This document shows, piece by piece, positions 6,461 through 14,143 of a stretch of 14,527 bases of DNA (its first letter is position 1; each line of letters begins with the position of its first letter). The notes under the pieces were generated by a model. It had not been told where the DNA came from. It saw nothing but the letters and a program-made list of their open reading frames with translations, and made no database searches. The position numbers and the translations under genes are program-made. Source of the DNA: a bacterium (GTDB lineage Bacteria; Zixibacteria; MSB-5A5; GN15; FEB-12); assembly GCA_030612965.1 (NCBI GenBank), contig JAUWMW010000029.1, positions 1 to 14,527 on the forward strand, in the 5' to 3' direction.

Positions 6461-8203
6461 ATGATACCGCAAGAAACCATCGAACAGATTCGCCAGGCCA
6501 ACGACATCGTTCAGATAATCGGCGAATACATTCGACTAAAAAAGCGCGGCAAGAATTATGTCGCCCTCTGTCCTTTCCACACTGAGAAGACGCCGTCGTT
6601 TTCAGTTTCTGTCGATAAGCAAATCTTCTACTGCTTTGGCTGCGGCAAGGGTGGCAACCTGTATTCGTTCCTGATGGAACATGAGAAGATGTCGTTCATC
6701 GAGGCGGTGCGCTATCTGGCTAAGCGCGCCAACATCGTCATCCGCGAGGAGCGTGGTTCCGATGCTCGACGGGAACAGATCGATCGTATCGCTTTCGCCA
6801 ACCAGGTTGCACTGGAGTACTTTCAGAAGACTCTGCACCAGACGAAATACCACGCTGTGCTCGAGACCTATCTCCGAGAAAGACGTAAGATCACGGACGA
6901 AGCGATCGAGCATTTCCAACTCGGTCTGGCCGGTGAAGCGTGGGATGGGTTGATCAGGTACGCGCAAACCAAGGACCTATCCGAGGAGGACCTCTCGCGG
7001 GCCGGGCTGGCTATCCTGTCGGAGAAAAAAGGTAACTACTTCGACCGCTTCCGACAGCGCTTGATGATCCCGATTATCAATCTTAGCCAGAAACCAATAG
7101 CCTTCGGCGGCCGCACGCTCAAGAAGGGCGAACCGGCCAAGTACGTCAACTCCCCGGAGACGCCGTTGTACAGCAAGAGCAACGTGCTCTATGGACTCAA
7201 CTTCGCCAAGGACGATATCCGCACCGCTGGCGCGGCCATCATCGTTGAAGGTTACTTTGATGTCATCTCGCTCTGGCAAGCGGGTGTCACCAATGTCGTC
7301 GCTTCATCGGGGACAGCGTTCAGTGCGCAACAGGCACGGTTGCTGGCCAGATTCGCCGACGAAGTTTATCTTTTCTTTGACGCCGACTCGGCCGGACGCC
7401 AGGCGGCGCTGAGATCGGTCGACGCCTTGTACGACGCCGGCTTGGAAGTGAAAGTTATGACACCTCCCAAAGGTGAGGACCCGGATTCGGTGGCCGCTGA
7501 GTTCGGGCGGGACAAACTGGATGAGTTGCAGCATGAAGCGGTCGGGTATGTCGAGTTCCGGGTGCGCGGTTTGGACATCGACGCCGTCGGTATTATCGGC
7601 AAAGAGAAGCTGGTCAAAGAGCTGGCCTCAGTAGCGTCAAAGATTGCCGATCCTACCCGTCGATCGCTCTTTCTGGCCGAGGCGGCGGACCAACTGCAGG
7701 TCGATATCCAGTTGTTGAAGCAGGGTCTTGTCCTGAACCCCCCTGAAGCTGACGCCGCCGCACGGAAGCGCAAATTCAACCCAGACGAGTTTGAGTTTCT
7801 GTCGCTTTTGCTAAACAACCCGGGCGCGATTGATCAGATTGCTGAGACCGTGGCGCCCGATGATTTCGACTCGATGCAACTGTCGCGGCTGTATGCGGCA
7901 ATCATTAGTCAGTACCGCACCGAAAGCGTAGTCGACGCCAAAAGACTGATCGATCACGCCGGCGATGCCGACTTTGCATCGTTGATTACGCAACTCGTCG
8001 CCAGAGATTGGCCACCCGAAGAGATCGACAGCCAAACCAGGAAAGCTCAGGCGGCGCTGATGGCCTCCAAGAAAAAACGGCTCAGACAGCGGCTGCGTGA
8101 CGAACTCTCGGCGGCGGAAACGGCCGGCGACAACGAACGTGCGGATCAACTCCTGCGTGAAATCCGAGGTCTGGATCAGGATGCTCACAAGACTGGTCAT
8201 TGA
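6461..8203 (+). CDS. dnaG: DNA primase
   Basis: The protein is 580 aa, matching the usual length. The N-terminal CHC2 zinc-binding domain has Cys37, His40, Cys58 and Cys61 (CPFH...CFGC). The RNA polymerase/Toprim core has EGY at 263-265 in IIVEGYFDV and the metal-binding FDADSAGR (Asp307, Asp309). The C-terminal part from about 440 is helical (starting FNPDEFEFLSLLLNN) and corresponds to the DnaB-helicase-binding domain. It synthesises RNA primers at the replication fork. The start follows the mutS2 stop by one base (tgaCatg), so translation is probably coupled. The last 23 nt overlap the recN start. rpsU and dnaG are linked in many bacteria, here with three genes in between and no rpoD visible downstream. 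Confidence 0.97.
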   Translation: MIPQETIEQIRQANDIVQIIGEYIRLKKRGKNYVALCPFHTEKTPSFSVSVDKQIFYCFGCGKGGNLYSFLMEHEKMSFIEAVRYLAKRANIVIREERGSDARREQIDRIAFANQVALEYFQKTLHQTKYHAVLETYLRERRKITDEAIEHFQLGLAGEAWDGLIRYAQTKDLSEEDLSRAGLAILSEKKGNYFDRFRQRLMIPIINLSQKPIAFGGRTLKKGEPAKYVNSPETPLYSKSNVLYGLNFAKDDIRTAGAAIIVEGYFDVISLWQAGVTNVVASSGTAFSAQQARLLARFADEVYLFFDADSAGRQAALRSVDALYDAGLEVKVMTPPKGEDPDSVAAEFGRDKLDELQHEAVGYVEFRVRGLDIDAVGIIGKEKLVKELASVASKIADPTRRSLFLAEAADQLQVDIQLLKQGLVLNPPEADAAARKRKFNPDEFEFLSLLLNNPGAIDQIAETVAPDDFDSMQLSRLYAAIISQYRTESVVDAKRLIDHAGDADFASLITQLVARDWPPEEIDSQTRKAQAALMASKKKRLRQRLRDELSAAETAGDNERADQLLREIRGLDQDAHKTGH

Positions 8204-9836
8204 AAACATCGCGCTGGTGCGCAAGCTCGAACTCTCGTTCGCTTCCGGACTGACCGCTCTCACCGGTGAAACCGGCGCGGGAAAATCGGTCATCGTGACT
8301 GCTCTGTCTCTGGCTCTGGGCGGTCGGGCCGACAAAGAGTATCTCCGCCATGGCGCCGACTCAGCTCAGGTAACGGCGGTGTTCGATGTTTCGCACCTGC
8401 CGTCATCCCTGAAACACGAGCACACCAACCTGATCGATAGCGACTCAATAGCGGTTCGACGTTTCATCAGCCGCGATGGCGCTTCGCGTATGACGGTCGA
8501 CGGCAAACGCATCGGGCTTAGTCGCTGGAAACCTCTGGCGGCTGCTCTGGGGGAAATACTCAGCCAGCATGCCAGTCAATCGCTGATGAACGAAGACAAC
8601 CACCTTATGTTTCTCGACCGGTTCGCTGAATTGAGTTCTCAGGTTGAGGCTACCGCTGAAGCGTTTGTGAATTGGCAAAACGTAGCCGATGAACTGCGCC
8701 GCCTCAAGGACCGCCGCGAGCAATTGATTCAACAGCGAGAGCTTCTGATGTTTCAGAGAAATGAGATTGAAAAGGGTTCGTTGCGGGTCGGCGAGGAAGA
8801 AGAGTTGCTGATCGAGCGCAAGCTCCTCGACTCGGCGCGGGAGCTGATGTCTTCCGCTGCATCGATTGGCGACATCCTCGACGGTGAGACCGGCTCGGCT
8901 AAGGAACTCCTGGCCGCAGCGCGGCGCGAGTTGGACAAGATGGCACAGATCGATTCGAAACTGAGCGATCAGGCGGGCGACTTGTATGACATAGAAGTTC
9001 GCATCGAGGAACTCCGACGCACCGTCGAACAGTACGGCGCATCGATAGCCGACGATCCCATCCGTATCGAGGAGATCAACACGCGACTCGATGAGATTTA
9101 CCATCTCAAGAAAAAATACGGCGGCTCCGAAGAGGCAGTGCTGAACACATTCGAGTTGATTCTTCAGCAGTTAGCTCAAAGACCGGACACTGACAGTTTG
9201 ATCACTCGACTCGAGAGTGAGGCGGATCAACGCCGTACCGTATACAGCGACCTGGCCGTCGCTCTTTCCCGTGACCGGCGCACGGCAGCACGAAGGTTAG
9301 AGAAACGGATCGCCCGGGAGTTGGCCGACCTGGCTATCGATGGCGCCCGGTTCGAGATCGCATTTCTCGAACAGGAGGATTCTGAGGGCGTGGTCATCGA
9401 CGAGCGTTGCCTGCGACCGACGGAACATGGACTGGAACAGGCTCGGTTTGATTTCGCGGCCAATCCGGGCGAACCGCTCAGGCCGCTGGTCAAGACAGCT
9501 TCCGGTGGTGAAATCTCACGAGTACTGTTGGCATTGAAATCGGCCGAACGTAATGAGAAGAGCGAATCTCGGCCATTGATGGTATTCGATGAGGTCGACG
9601 CCGGTATCGGCGGCCAAACCGCTAACGAAGTGGGACGGAAACTCGGGAAACTGGCCGGCGATGGTCAGTTGATCGTAGTCACGCACCTGCACCAGATCGC
9701 CCGCCAGGCCGATCACCACTACGTGGTCGAAAAATCTTCGGCAGACGACCGCAATGTGATCACGGTACGACAGCTTGATCCTGACGGAGTACGTACAGAG
9801 TTGGAGCGCATGGTCGCGCTGCCGGTTCCAGAGTAA
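8181..9836 (+). CDS. recN: DNA repair protein RecN
   Basis: The protein is 551 aa from ATG 8181, where the typical RecN N-terminus MLTRLVIENIALV begins. An in-frame ATG at 8097 would add 28 residues unlike the family and lie deep inside dnaG. This SMC-like ATPase has Walker A GETGAGKS (29-36), long coiled coils in the middle (about 150-370), signature TASGGEISRVLLALKSA (around 440) and Walker B LMVFDEVDAGIGG (Asp470-Glu471), followed by the switch His in IVVTHLHQIA. RecN acts early at double-strand breaks, holding DNA ends or sister duplexes for recombination. The 23-nt overlap with dnaG places it in the same transcript. A gaggt at 8166-8170 is a weak Shine-Dalgarno. It is followed by a repeat element. 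Confidence 0.96.
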   Translation: MLTRLVIENIALVRKLELSFASGLTALTGETGAGKSVIVTALSLALGGRADKEYLRHGADSAQVTAVFDVSHLPSSLKHEHTNLIDSDSIAVRRFISRDGASRMTVDGKRIGLSRWKPLAAALGEILSQHASQSLMNEDNHLMFLDRFAELSSQVEATAEAFVNWQNVADELRRLKDRREQLIQQRELLMFQRNEIEKGSLRVGEEEELLIERKLLDSARELMSSAASIGDILDGETGSAKELLAAARRELDKMAQIDSKLSDQAGDLYDIEVRIEELRRTVEQYGASIADDPIRIEEINTRLDEIYHLKKKYGGSEEAVLNTFELILQQLAQRPDTDSLITRLESEADQRRTVYSDLAVALSRDRRTAARRLEKRIARELADLAIDGARFEIAFLEQEDSEGVVIDERCLRPTEHGLEQARFDFAANPGEPLRPLVKTASGGEISRVLLALKSAERNEKSESRPLMVFDEVDAGIGGQTANEVGRKLGKLAGDGQLIVVTHLHQIARQADHHYVVEKSSADDRNVITVRQLDPDGVRTELERMVALPVPE

Positions 9837-9850
9837 ACCAAAACAGTCCC

Positions 9851-10017
9851 AACCTCATGCTGAGCATAGTCGAAGCATGAGCGAAGTCGAAGCATGAGCG
9901 AAGTCGAAGCACAGGCAAGCCTGTCTTTCGCGCTTCGCGCGTTTCCACACTGTGGGCCAAGCCACACAAGAACACGGCTTGACCGGGTCACCCTTCGACT
10001 CCGCTCAGGGTGAGGTT
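9851..10017. repeat. Inverted-repeat element with internal 17-bp tandem repeat
   Basis: The left arm 9851-9879 (aacctcatgctgagc...) and right arm 9989-10017 are reverse complements at 23 of 29 positions by hand count. Directly after and overlapping the left arm, the unit gcatgagcgaagtcgaa occurs twice in tandem (9875-9891, 9892-9908), preceded by a degenerate copy. The enclosed ~110 bp holds small GC-rich palindromes (cgcgcttcgcgcg near 9930). The element starts 15 nt after recN and may be a non-autonomous mobile repeat or a REP/BIME-like unit. No coding sequence is credible in 9837-10090. The rest, with gggacggcgccct near 10040, also looks repeat-derived. Confidence 0.7.
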
Positions 10018-10090
10018 AACGTGTGGATGCATTGCAGGGACGGCGCCCTACGAGTAGCCGAAAGCTATGTAAGAGGCGGCCACCTATCTC

Positions 10091-10399
10091 TTACACAGGA
10101 CCGCGCGTGATTGCAGTTACGTCAGGCATGACCTCGAACTGCTTTGCGCTCATATCGCTGATGGCCGGATGGTTCTTAACCTGAGCGGCAAGCGGTCCGG
10201 CGAGAAAAGCCTGCATTGACGCCTCGTCGTCAAACAGATAGATACCCCCCGCTTCACTTTCCGCTTCATTCAAGATCCACACCTTCCAGCGCAGACCGGC
10301 GACTTCCGCGAAGTCAGCGGCCATCGAGGCCGCGGCCTGCTCGTACTCTGCCCTTGTAACGCTGAACTTGAAATTGAGTTGCAGGATATAACAGCTCAT
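10091..10399 (-). CDS. ydhR: YdhR-like putative monooxygenase (dimeric alpha/beta-barrel)
   Basis: The protein is 102 aa from ATG 10399-10397. AGGAGG (complement of 10407-10412) is 7 nt upstream, so the longer frame reaching 10474 is rejected. The motifs LQLNFKF near the N-terminus, LRWKVWILNE and EAGGIYLFDDEASMQAFL match E. coli YdhR (LQLHFAF, LWKVWTESE, EAGGIYLFTDEKS) in order and spacing, and the length is the same. The family has a ferredoxin-like dimeric barrel fold and is suggested to be a small cofactor-free monooxygenase. No substrate is known. It lies 285 nt downstream of the phosphoglycerol transferase-like gene with its own ribosome binding site. I see no clear promoter or terminator in 10400-10684. 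Confidence 0.85.
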   Translation of the reverse strand: MSCYILQLNFKFSVTRAEYEQAAASMAADFAEVAGLRWKVWILNEAESEAGGIYLFDDEASMQAFLAGPLAAQVKNHPAISDMSAKQFEVMPDVTAITRGPV

Positions 10400-10684
10400 C
10401 ACCCTTCCTCCTTTCGACTTTCCTCTGTTCCTTATCGGTCTCGCCAACGCAGGCCGCGCCGACATCTTCGACAACCTGACACATTGGCGCCGGTTCTCAG
10501 AGCATGAAAAGCATTACCCGATCATGGTGTGTTTTACCTGCCGACATGGGCAGATTATCTTTGTTGCGGTATCGGCTATTTACTCTTAAGGCCGACCACA
10601 AGGTAGCACTATTGTGCCACGAAGCAAACTCATATTTTGTGAAAATGGCTCCATAAAGTCCCTGCCGCAAGATGTGCCGGTCTA

Positions 10685-12715
10685 TTACTGGGCCGCTGCC
10701 GCTGAGGGCGCTGTTTCCACCTGTGACAGTTGCTCCGCAATCTGCATGTATGCCCTGGTGCGACGCTGAAGTTCGATGAACAGGTCTGGCTGATTCCCAC
10801 TGAAATCCACCGGGTCATCGCCGAGAGAATCGTATTCGTAAAGTGAGGTCTGCCGCCCCAGCCATTCAAGGTAGAAGTAGTCACGGGTCACGCACCCGAT
10901 TCGGTCAGCAGCGTTAACCATAGCAAAACCGGCATCGTCTTCGTCCAATAGCAGCAGATCCCTCCCCCAACTCCGGTGCTGGTAGCTCCCACCCAGCATG
11001 CCCAGGATGGTCGGCAGGATGTCGACCTGTGACCCGGCGGCATCTATAACACGACCCGATGGGATCATTCCCTTGGGCCCGAGAATCAGTAGAGGGATAC
11101 GAAATGCCTCAGGATCCAACACCAGTCGGCTAACATCGTAGCGAGCATGATCGGCGGTTATGACCACGATCGTGCTGTCGAAGATTCTCTTCTCTTCCAA
11201 TTTCCTGAGAAACAATCCCAGGCAGTGATCGGCATAAACTTGCGCGTTGAATACTCTCGAACTGTCGGCGTCGTCAAAGAACTCCTGCACCGAGGAATCC
11301 GGCAGGTCGTATGGTTCATGGTTTGACAGGGTGAGCACGGTCATCTGGAACGGCCTCGGCAGCGAGTCGATGAGGGCGGCGGCCCGCTCAAGAAGGACGT
11401 GATCAGGTATCCCCCACTTGGAGAAGGCCTGGTCGCTATCGAACGATCCTTCACCGACGAATCGATGGTACCGCTTAGATCGGAAGAAACCCTCGATATT
11501 GTCGAAGGACAGATCGCCTCCATACACGAAGACATCGTGAAACCCTCGCATCTCCAGATGCTCGGAGAGCGCTATGAACGGGTGCGGAGCGTCATATCGT
11601 CCCATGATGGAACGGCCAGGTAACGATGGATAAGAGCAGAGTACGGCCGGAAGGCCAAAACTTGTGCGGATGCCGTTGGCAAAAAAGTGTGTGAATAGAA
11701 TCCCGTTGTCTGCCCATGAATCGAAATTCGGGGTGAGGTCGTGCGGCGACCCAAGCACACCAGTGTTCCTGGCGGCCCAGCTCTCCAGAAGAACTACGAT
11801 CACGTTGGGACCGGGAACGTGCCTGATACGCGAGGACATCGTTGATCGGAAGGTCCCCTCCCGTGGGCCAGACCAAGCCTCATTGGGTTGTGTCAGCATC
11901 TCCGCAACCGTTTGGTATGCCTCATCCATCTCCACGAACGGAAACCGTTCCGATTCAGTCATGGTGGAAAGCCTCAGATCGCCGTCGCGCTCGGTGAAGT
12001 TGCGGGCCAGGGTGTAGACACCATTAAGCGCCAACTGATTCAAGAACGCGTTCTGACTGTAATAGGCCTCCCCCCAGTCTATCGGCGCCAGCCCGACACC
12101 GCCCCGAACGCCCAGGAAGCTCAGCGCCAGAAGCAACACCGTCCAGACAATCTGCCCAACCCACGATCTCCTGTCCGGCCAGCGGTCGGTCTTGCGCAGG
12201 AGGAAGCGAATCAGCAAAACGAACAGGAGTGATACTACCGCCCACACGAAAATCGAAACCGCGAATCCCGAATCGGACAGTATTTGATTCCAGAACTCAT
12301 TCCCCTCACCAATGTACTCATAGGCCAGGAAATTGAGGTGTGAGCCGAACTTGGCATAGAAGCGGATGTCGGAGATCAACAGCAGAAAGGCAAATGAGAA
12401 CAGCAAACCAAGGTAGACCAAGGTGACCCACCGCATGAGGCTACGGCGAAGGCCCGTCCATGGAATCACCAATAGCAGCGGCAACAGGATGTACAGTACG
12501 ACGATCTGGTCGAAGCGCACACCGATGGCAAACGCCGTGGCTATCTCCGTCAGAGGTTCATGCTTGATCAACTGCGTGAAGTTCGCCAGCAGAAGCAGGC
12601 GCATGAGAGCGAAGAACAGCAGACCGACAACATAGCATAGAGCTATGACAATGAACGGTCGGGATGGCAGGAGTTTGCTTACCGGGTTTGGTGTACTGTC
12701 GCGAGATTCATGCAC
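10685..12715 (-). CDS. LTA synthase/MdoB-type sulfatase-fold phosphoglycerol transferase-like protein
   Basis: The protein is 676 aa. It has five N-terminal membrane helices (about 19-45, 61-85, 94-115, 151-172, 187-204), then an extracytoplasmic alkaline-phosphatase-superfamily domain (about 300-630). Metal and catalytic positions expected for LtaS-type enzymes are visible: Glu311 in VVLLESW, the nucleophile Thr351 in GIRTSFGLP, His466 in LSNHEPYDL, and Asp522-His523 in VVITADHAR. Family members move phosphoglycerol from phosphatidylglycerol to teichoic acids, periplasmic glucans or other envelope glycans. The acceptor here is unknown; in a didermic host it would not be lipoteichoic acid. 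The start is GTG 12715: the nearby ATG at 12711 is out of frame, and no ideal Shine-Dalgarno is seen (aggg abuts the GTG). The Ala-rich tail (APSAAAAQ) is unusual but harmless. Confidence 0.88.
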   Translation of the reverse strand: MHESRDSTPNPVSKLLPSRPFIVIALCYVVGLLFFALMRLLLLANFTQLIKHEPLTEIATAFAIGVRFDQIVVLYILLPLLLVIPWTGLRRSLMRWVTLVYLGLLFSFAFLLLISDIRFYAKFGSHLNFLAYEYIGEGNEFWNQILSDSGFAVSIFVWAVVSLLFVLLIRFLLRKTDRWPDRRSWVGQIVWTVLLLALSFLGVRGGVGLAPIDWGEAYYSQNAFLNQLALNGVYTLARNFTERDGDLRLSTMTESERFPFVEMDEAYQTVAEMLTQPNEAWSGPREGTFRSTMSSRIRHVPGPNVIVVLLESWAARNTGVLGSPHDLTPNFDSWADNGILFTHFFANGIRTSFGLPAVLCSYPSLPGRSIMGRYDAPHPFIALSEHLEMRGFHDVFVYGGDLSFDNIEGFFRSKRYHRFVGEGSFDSDQAFSKWGIPDHVLLERAAALIDSLPRPFQMTVLTLSNHEPYDLPDSSVQEFFDDADSSRVFNAQVYADHCLGLFLRKLEEKRIFDSTIVVITADHARYDVSRLVLDPEAFRIPLLILGPKGMIPSGRVIDAAGSQVDILPTILGMLGGSYQHRSWGRDLLLLDEDDAGFAMVNAADRIGCVTRDYFYLEWLGRQTSLYEYDSLGDDPVDFSGNQPDLFIELQRRTRAYMQIAEQLSQVETAPSAAAAQ

Positions 12716-12789
12716 ACCCTGAATAAACAGAATCAGGATGGTAAATCAAGGTTGTGATGACTGTGTTGTGAGCGGTTCTAAGTGGTTTG

Positions 12790-12851
12790 TGGAACGGCGT
12801 TCCATCAGCGCTGGAACCTGACCGATTTGTCATGCCCGCGCAGGCGGGCAT
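12790..12851. repeat. Two intergenic hairpins including a gcccgc/gcgggc REP-like palindrome
   Basis: The first is tggaac-ggc-gttcca (12790-12804). The second is atgcccgc-gcag-gcgggcat (12832-12851), followed by ccag. The second matches a palindrome widely dispersed in unrelated genomes (catgcccgc...gcgggcatccag). They lie upstream of the LTA-synthase-like gene and open a 667-bp stretch (12716-13382) that carries no convincing gene. Confidence 0.65.
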
Positions 12852-12922
12852 CCAGCGGCAAGCCACTTTATCGCGCTACGGGCATCATTCTACTACTATC
12901 ATTCATGCAAAACGGGCTTTCC

Positions 12923-12943
12923 AAAAACTACCGAGTGGTAGTT
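12923..12943 (-). terminator. Possible intrinsic terminator on the minus strand
   Basis: On the minus strand aactacc-actc-ggtagtt (7-bp perfect stem, 4-nt loop) is followed by a run ending in five T (complement of 12923-12927). It would stop leftward transcripts from the sigma-factor operon before the LTA-synthase-like gene, though it lies about 440 nt beyond the last stop codon of that operon. The stem has only three GC pairs. Confidence 0.35.
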
Positions 12944-12972
12944 ATTCCCTTGCTGTGGGCGGCAGACGTCCT

Positions 12973-13208
12973 GAGGCTGTCCCAAAAGTCCGTTTCGCAG
13001 GGTCCTGATCTCGACGCAGTCGGGATTATGACCCTGCGATCCTCTCTAAACGGTTGCGGAGAGAGCGCATAGGAGAGCGGCGGTTCAGACACCCTCCTTG
13101 GGAGGTAGCAGGAACCACCGGAACAGGCACTCGCGGGACAACCTCTCCTCGTCTGCCCCTTGATTACCTTGGATACGTCCTTCAAACGGGCAGACCGGGA
13201 GGTCTGCC
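12973..13208. other. Run of stable stem-loops, possible structured RNA or decayed repeat element
   Basis: Successive perfect or near-perfect stems are: tcgcagggtc/gaccctgcga (12995-13004, 13030-13039; 10 bp); ctctct/agagag (13042-13047, 13060-13065); a two-level hairpin with ggcggttc/gaaccacc (13079-13086, 13112-13119, one G-U on the RNA of one strand) enclosing cctcc-ttg-ggagg (13093-13105); and ggcagac/gtctgcc (13189-13195, 13202-13208), which can instead pair with gtctgccc at 13151. ggcagac also occurs at 12961. No open frame with protein-like composition covers it. The 12973 edge (gaggctgtcccaaaagtcc) resembles the tail of the dispersed repeat read backwards. Confidence 0.4.
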
Positions 13209-13291
13209 GCGGACAAAGTAGTTATCTTCGTTATGGCAGGACCGCTGAAGGTGATCGTGACGATCTCAATTCGTTAGCAGGCTTGACGGAA

Positions 13292-13364
13292 GAGATTGCC
13301 GCGCTCCCTACGACACAAGTGTCTTCGGTCGCTCGCAATGACGAGCATGAGAGCTTTTTCAACA
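13292..13364 (+). repeat. Dispersed REP-like palindromic repeat, copy 3, with gctttttcaaca tail
   Basis: The core gagattgccgcgctccctacgacac, then aagtgtcttcggtcgctcgc, aatgacgag and the tail gctttttcaaca, match copy 2 (2427) closely and copy 1 (131-177, minus) in the core. It ends 18 nt past the stop of the YbjQ-like gene on its 3' side, as copy 2 does for the STAND-TPR gene, but in the opposite orientation relative to transcription. Confidence 0.75.
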
Positions 13365-13382
13365 AGTTTCTTGCAGGAACTC

Positions 13383-13703
13383 CTAAGTGCTTTCGACAAC
13401 CACTGCTGTACCGTAAGCCAACAACTCCGCCGCACCCGACATCACCGCCGAAGTAGAGTAGCGTGTCATTATTATGGCGTTGGCGCCTTTGGACTCGGCA
13501 TCCGCCACCATTCGGTCAAAGGCCTGCTCTCTGGATTCGGCCATGAGCTTGGTGTATTCTTTGATCTCACCCCCCACGATACCTCTTAATATGGCCCCGA
13601 TGTCACGGCCGACATGCCGCGCACGGATTGTATTGCCCTTGACCAGACCTATGGTCCTGACAATTTTCTTGCCGGCGATGTTCTCACAACTTGTGACAAT
13701 CAT
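13383..13703 (-). CDS. YbjQ/UPF0145 family protein
   Basis: The protein is 106 aa and starts at ATG 13703, overlapping the anti-sigma-like stop by 4 nt (ATGA). The N-terminus has a short beta-strand and the family block GKKIVRTIGLVKGNTIRARH. GGEIKEYTKLMAESREQAFDRM and the Gly/Ala-rich GANAIIMTRYSTSAV then follow, as in the heavy-metal-binding-domain YbjQ family, which forms small ring-like oligomers. The biochemical role is unknown, and the metal-binding label is not well supported for the family. Its place as third gene of a sigma/anti-sigma operon suggests an envelope-stress or regulatory link, by inference only. Confidence 0.88.
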   Translation of the reverse strand: MIVTSCENIAGKKIVRTIGLVKGNTIRARHVGRDIGAILRGIVGGEIKEYTKLMAESREQAFDRMVADAESKGANAIIMTRYSTSAVMSGAAELLAYGTAVVVEST

Positions 13704-14143
13704 TTGGTTACCTCTTTGTAACGATCCCGATTGTAGGCAAACAACCGTTCCCGTCCGTACGACACAAGCAGAAAGATAAGGCCGACAGCGCCGGCCGTCA
13801 CTCCGACTTTGAGCCAGAGCGGGGCTTCAGGATTGACGTACAGTTCGCTGAACAACTCGTAAGTGCCGAAGCAGAGAAGCAGTATGGCGCCGATCGACAA
13901 GAATATCCAGCCGATTCCGCGTTCCATTTTTCGGTAAATTGAGTGCCAGTAGTTTTCCCAGACTTCGTCGGGAAGATCCGCATATCGCACCATACCGGTG
14001 ACCTCCTGAAGTTTACGGAATTCCGCCAACTCAGCTCTCAACTCCGGGTCCTGGGCCAGTTGAGCCTCAAAAGCCTGCCGTTCGTTGTCCGACAACTCGC
14101 CGTCAACATAGCCGGCCAGCAGTTCGCGTCTATCTCTCGCCAT
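13700..14143 (-). CDS. Anti-sigma factor-like membrane protein, zinc motif absent
   Basis: The protein is 147 aa from ATG 14143, with gagg 7 nt upstream. The N-terminal cytosolic part (1-70) begins like anti-sigma domains (LLAGYVDGELSDNERQAFE, followed by LAQDPELRAELAEF), a pattern shared with zf-HC2/RskA-type proteins. The His-x3-Cys-x2-Cys zinc motif is missing: the only Cys (91) lies in a membrane helix. Two membrane segments follow (about 76-97 and 109-129) and both ends are probably cytosolic. The gene overlaps the 3' end of the sigma gene by 14 nt and the next gene by 4 nt, the normal layout of an ECF sigma and its co-expressed antagonist. It would hold the sigma at the membrane until released. 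Confidence 0.75.
   Translation of the reverse strand: MARDRRELLAGYVDGELSDNERQAFEAQLAQDPELRAELAEFRKLQEVTGMVRYADLPDEVWENYWHSIYRKMERGIGWIFLSIGAILLLCFGTYELFSELYVNPEAPLWLKVGVTAGAVGLIFLLVSYGRERLFAYNRDRYKEVTK

Noticed and set aside
8097..8180. ATG 8097 as start of recN
   Set aside because: It would lie 107 nt inside dnaG and add basic residues not found in RecN. The conserved N-terminus starts at 8181.
9719..9991. Minus-strand frames downstream of recN
   Set aside because: They are shadows of recN and the inverted-repeat element. Their Ser/Arg/Leu-rich translation comes from the tandem repeat.
10400..10474. Longer N-terminus for the YdhR-like gene
   Set aside because: The extension reads across the AGGAGG ribosome binding site and has no YdhR similarity.
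12709..12711. ATG at 12711 (minus) as start of the LTA-synthase-like gene
   Set aside because: It is out of frame with the coding sequence; GTG 12715 is in frame.
12782..13072. Plus-strand open frames in the 12.8-13.1 kb spacer
   Set aside because: They run through palindromic repeats and hairpins, have no ribosome binding site, and their translation does not look like protein.
13079..13119. T-box or SRP-like RNA in the hairpin region
   Set aside because: The sequence has ggaaccaccgg but no T-box GGTGGTACCGCGG and no SRP GGTCAGGTCCGGAAGGAAGCA-type core.
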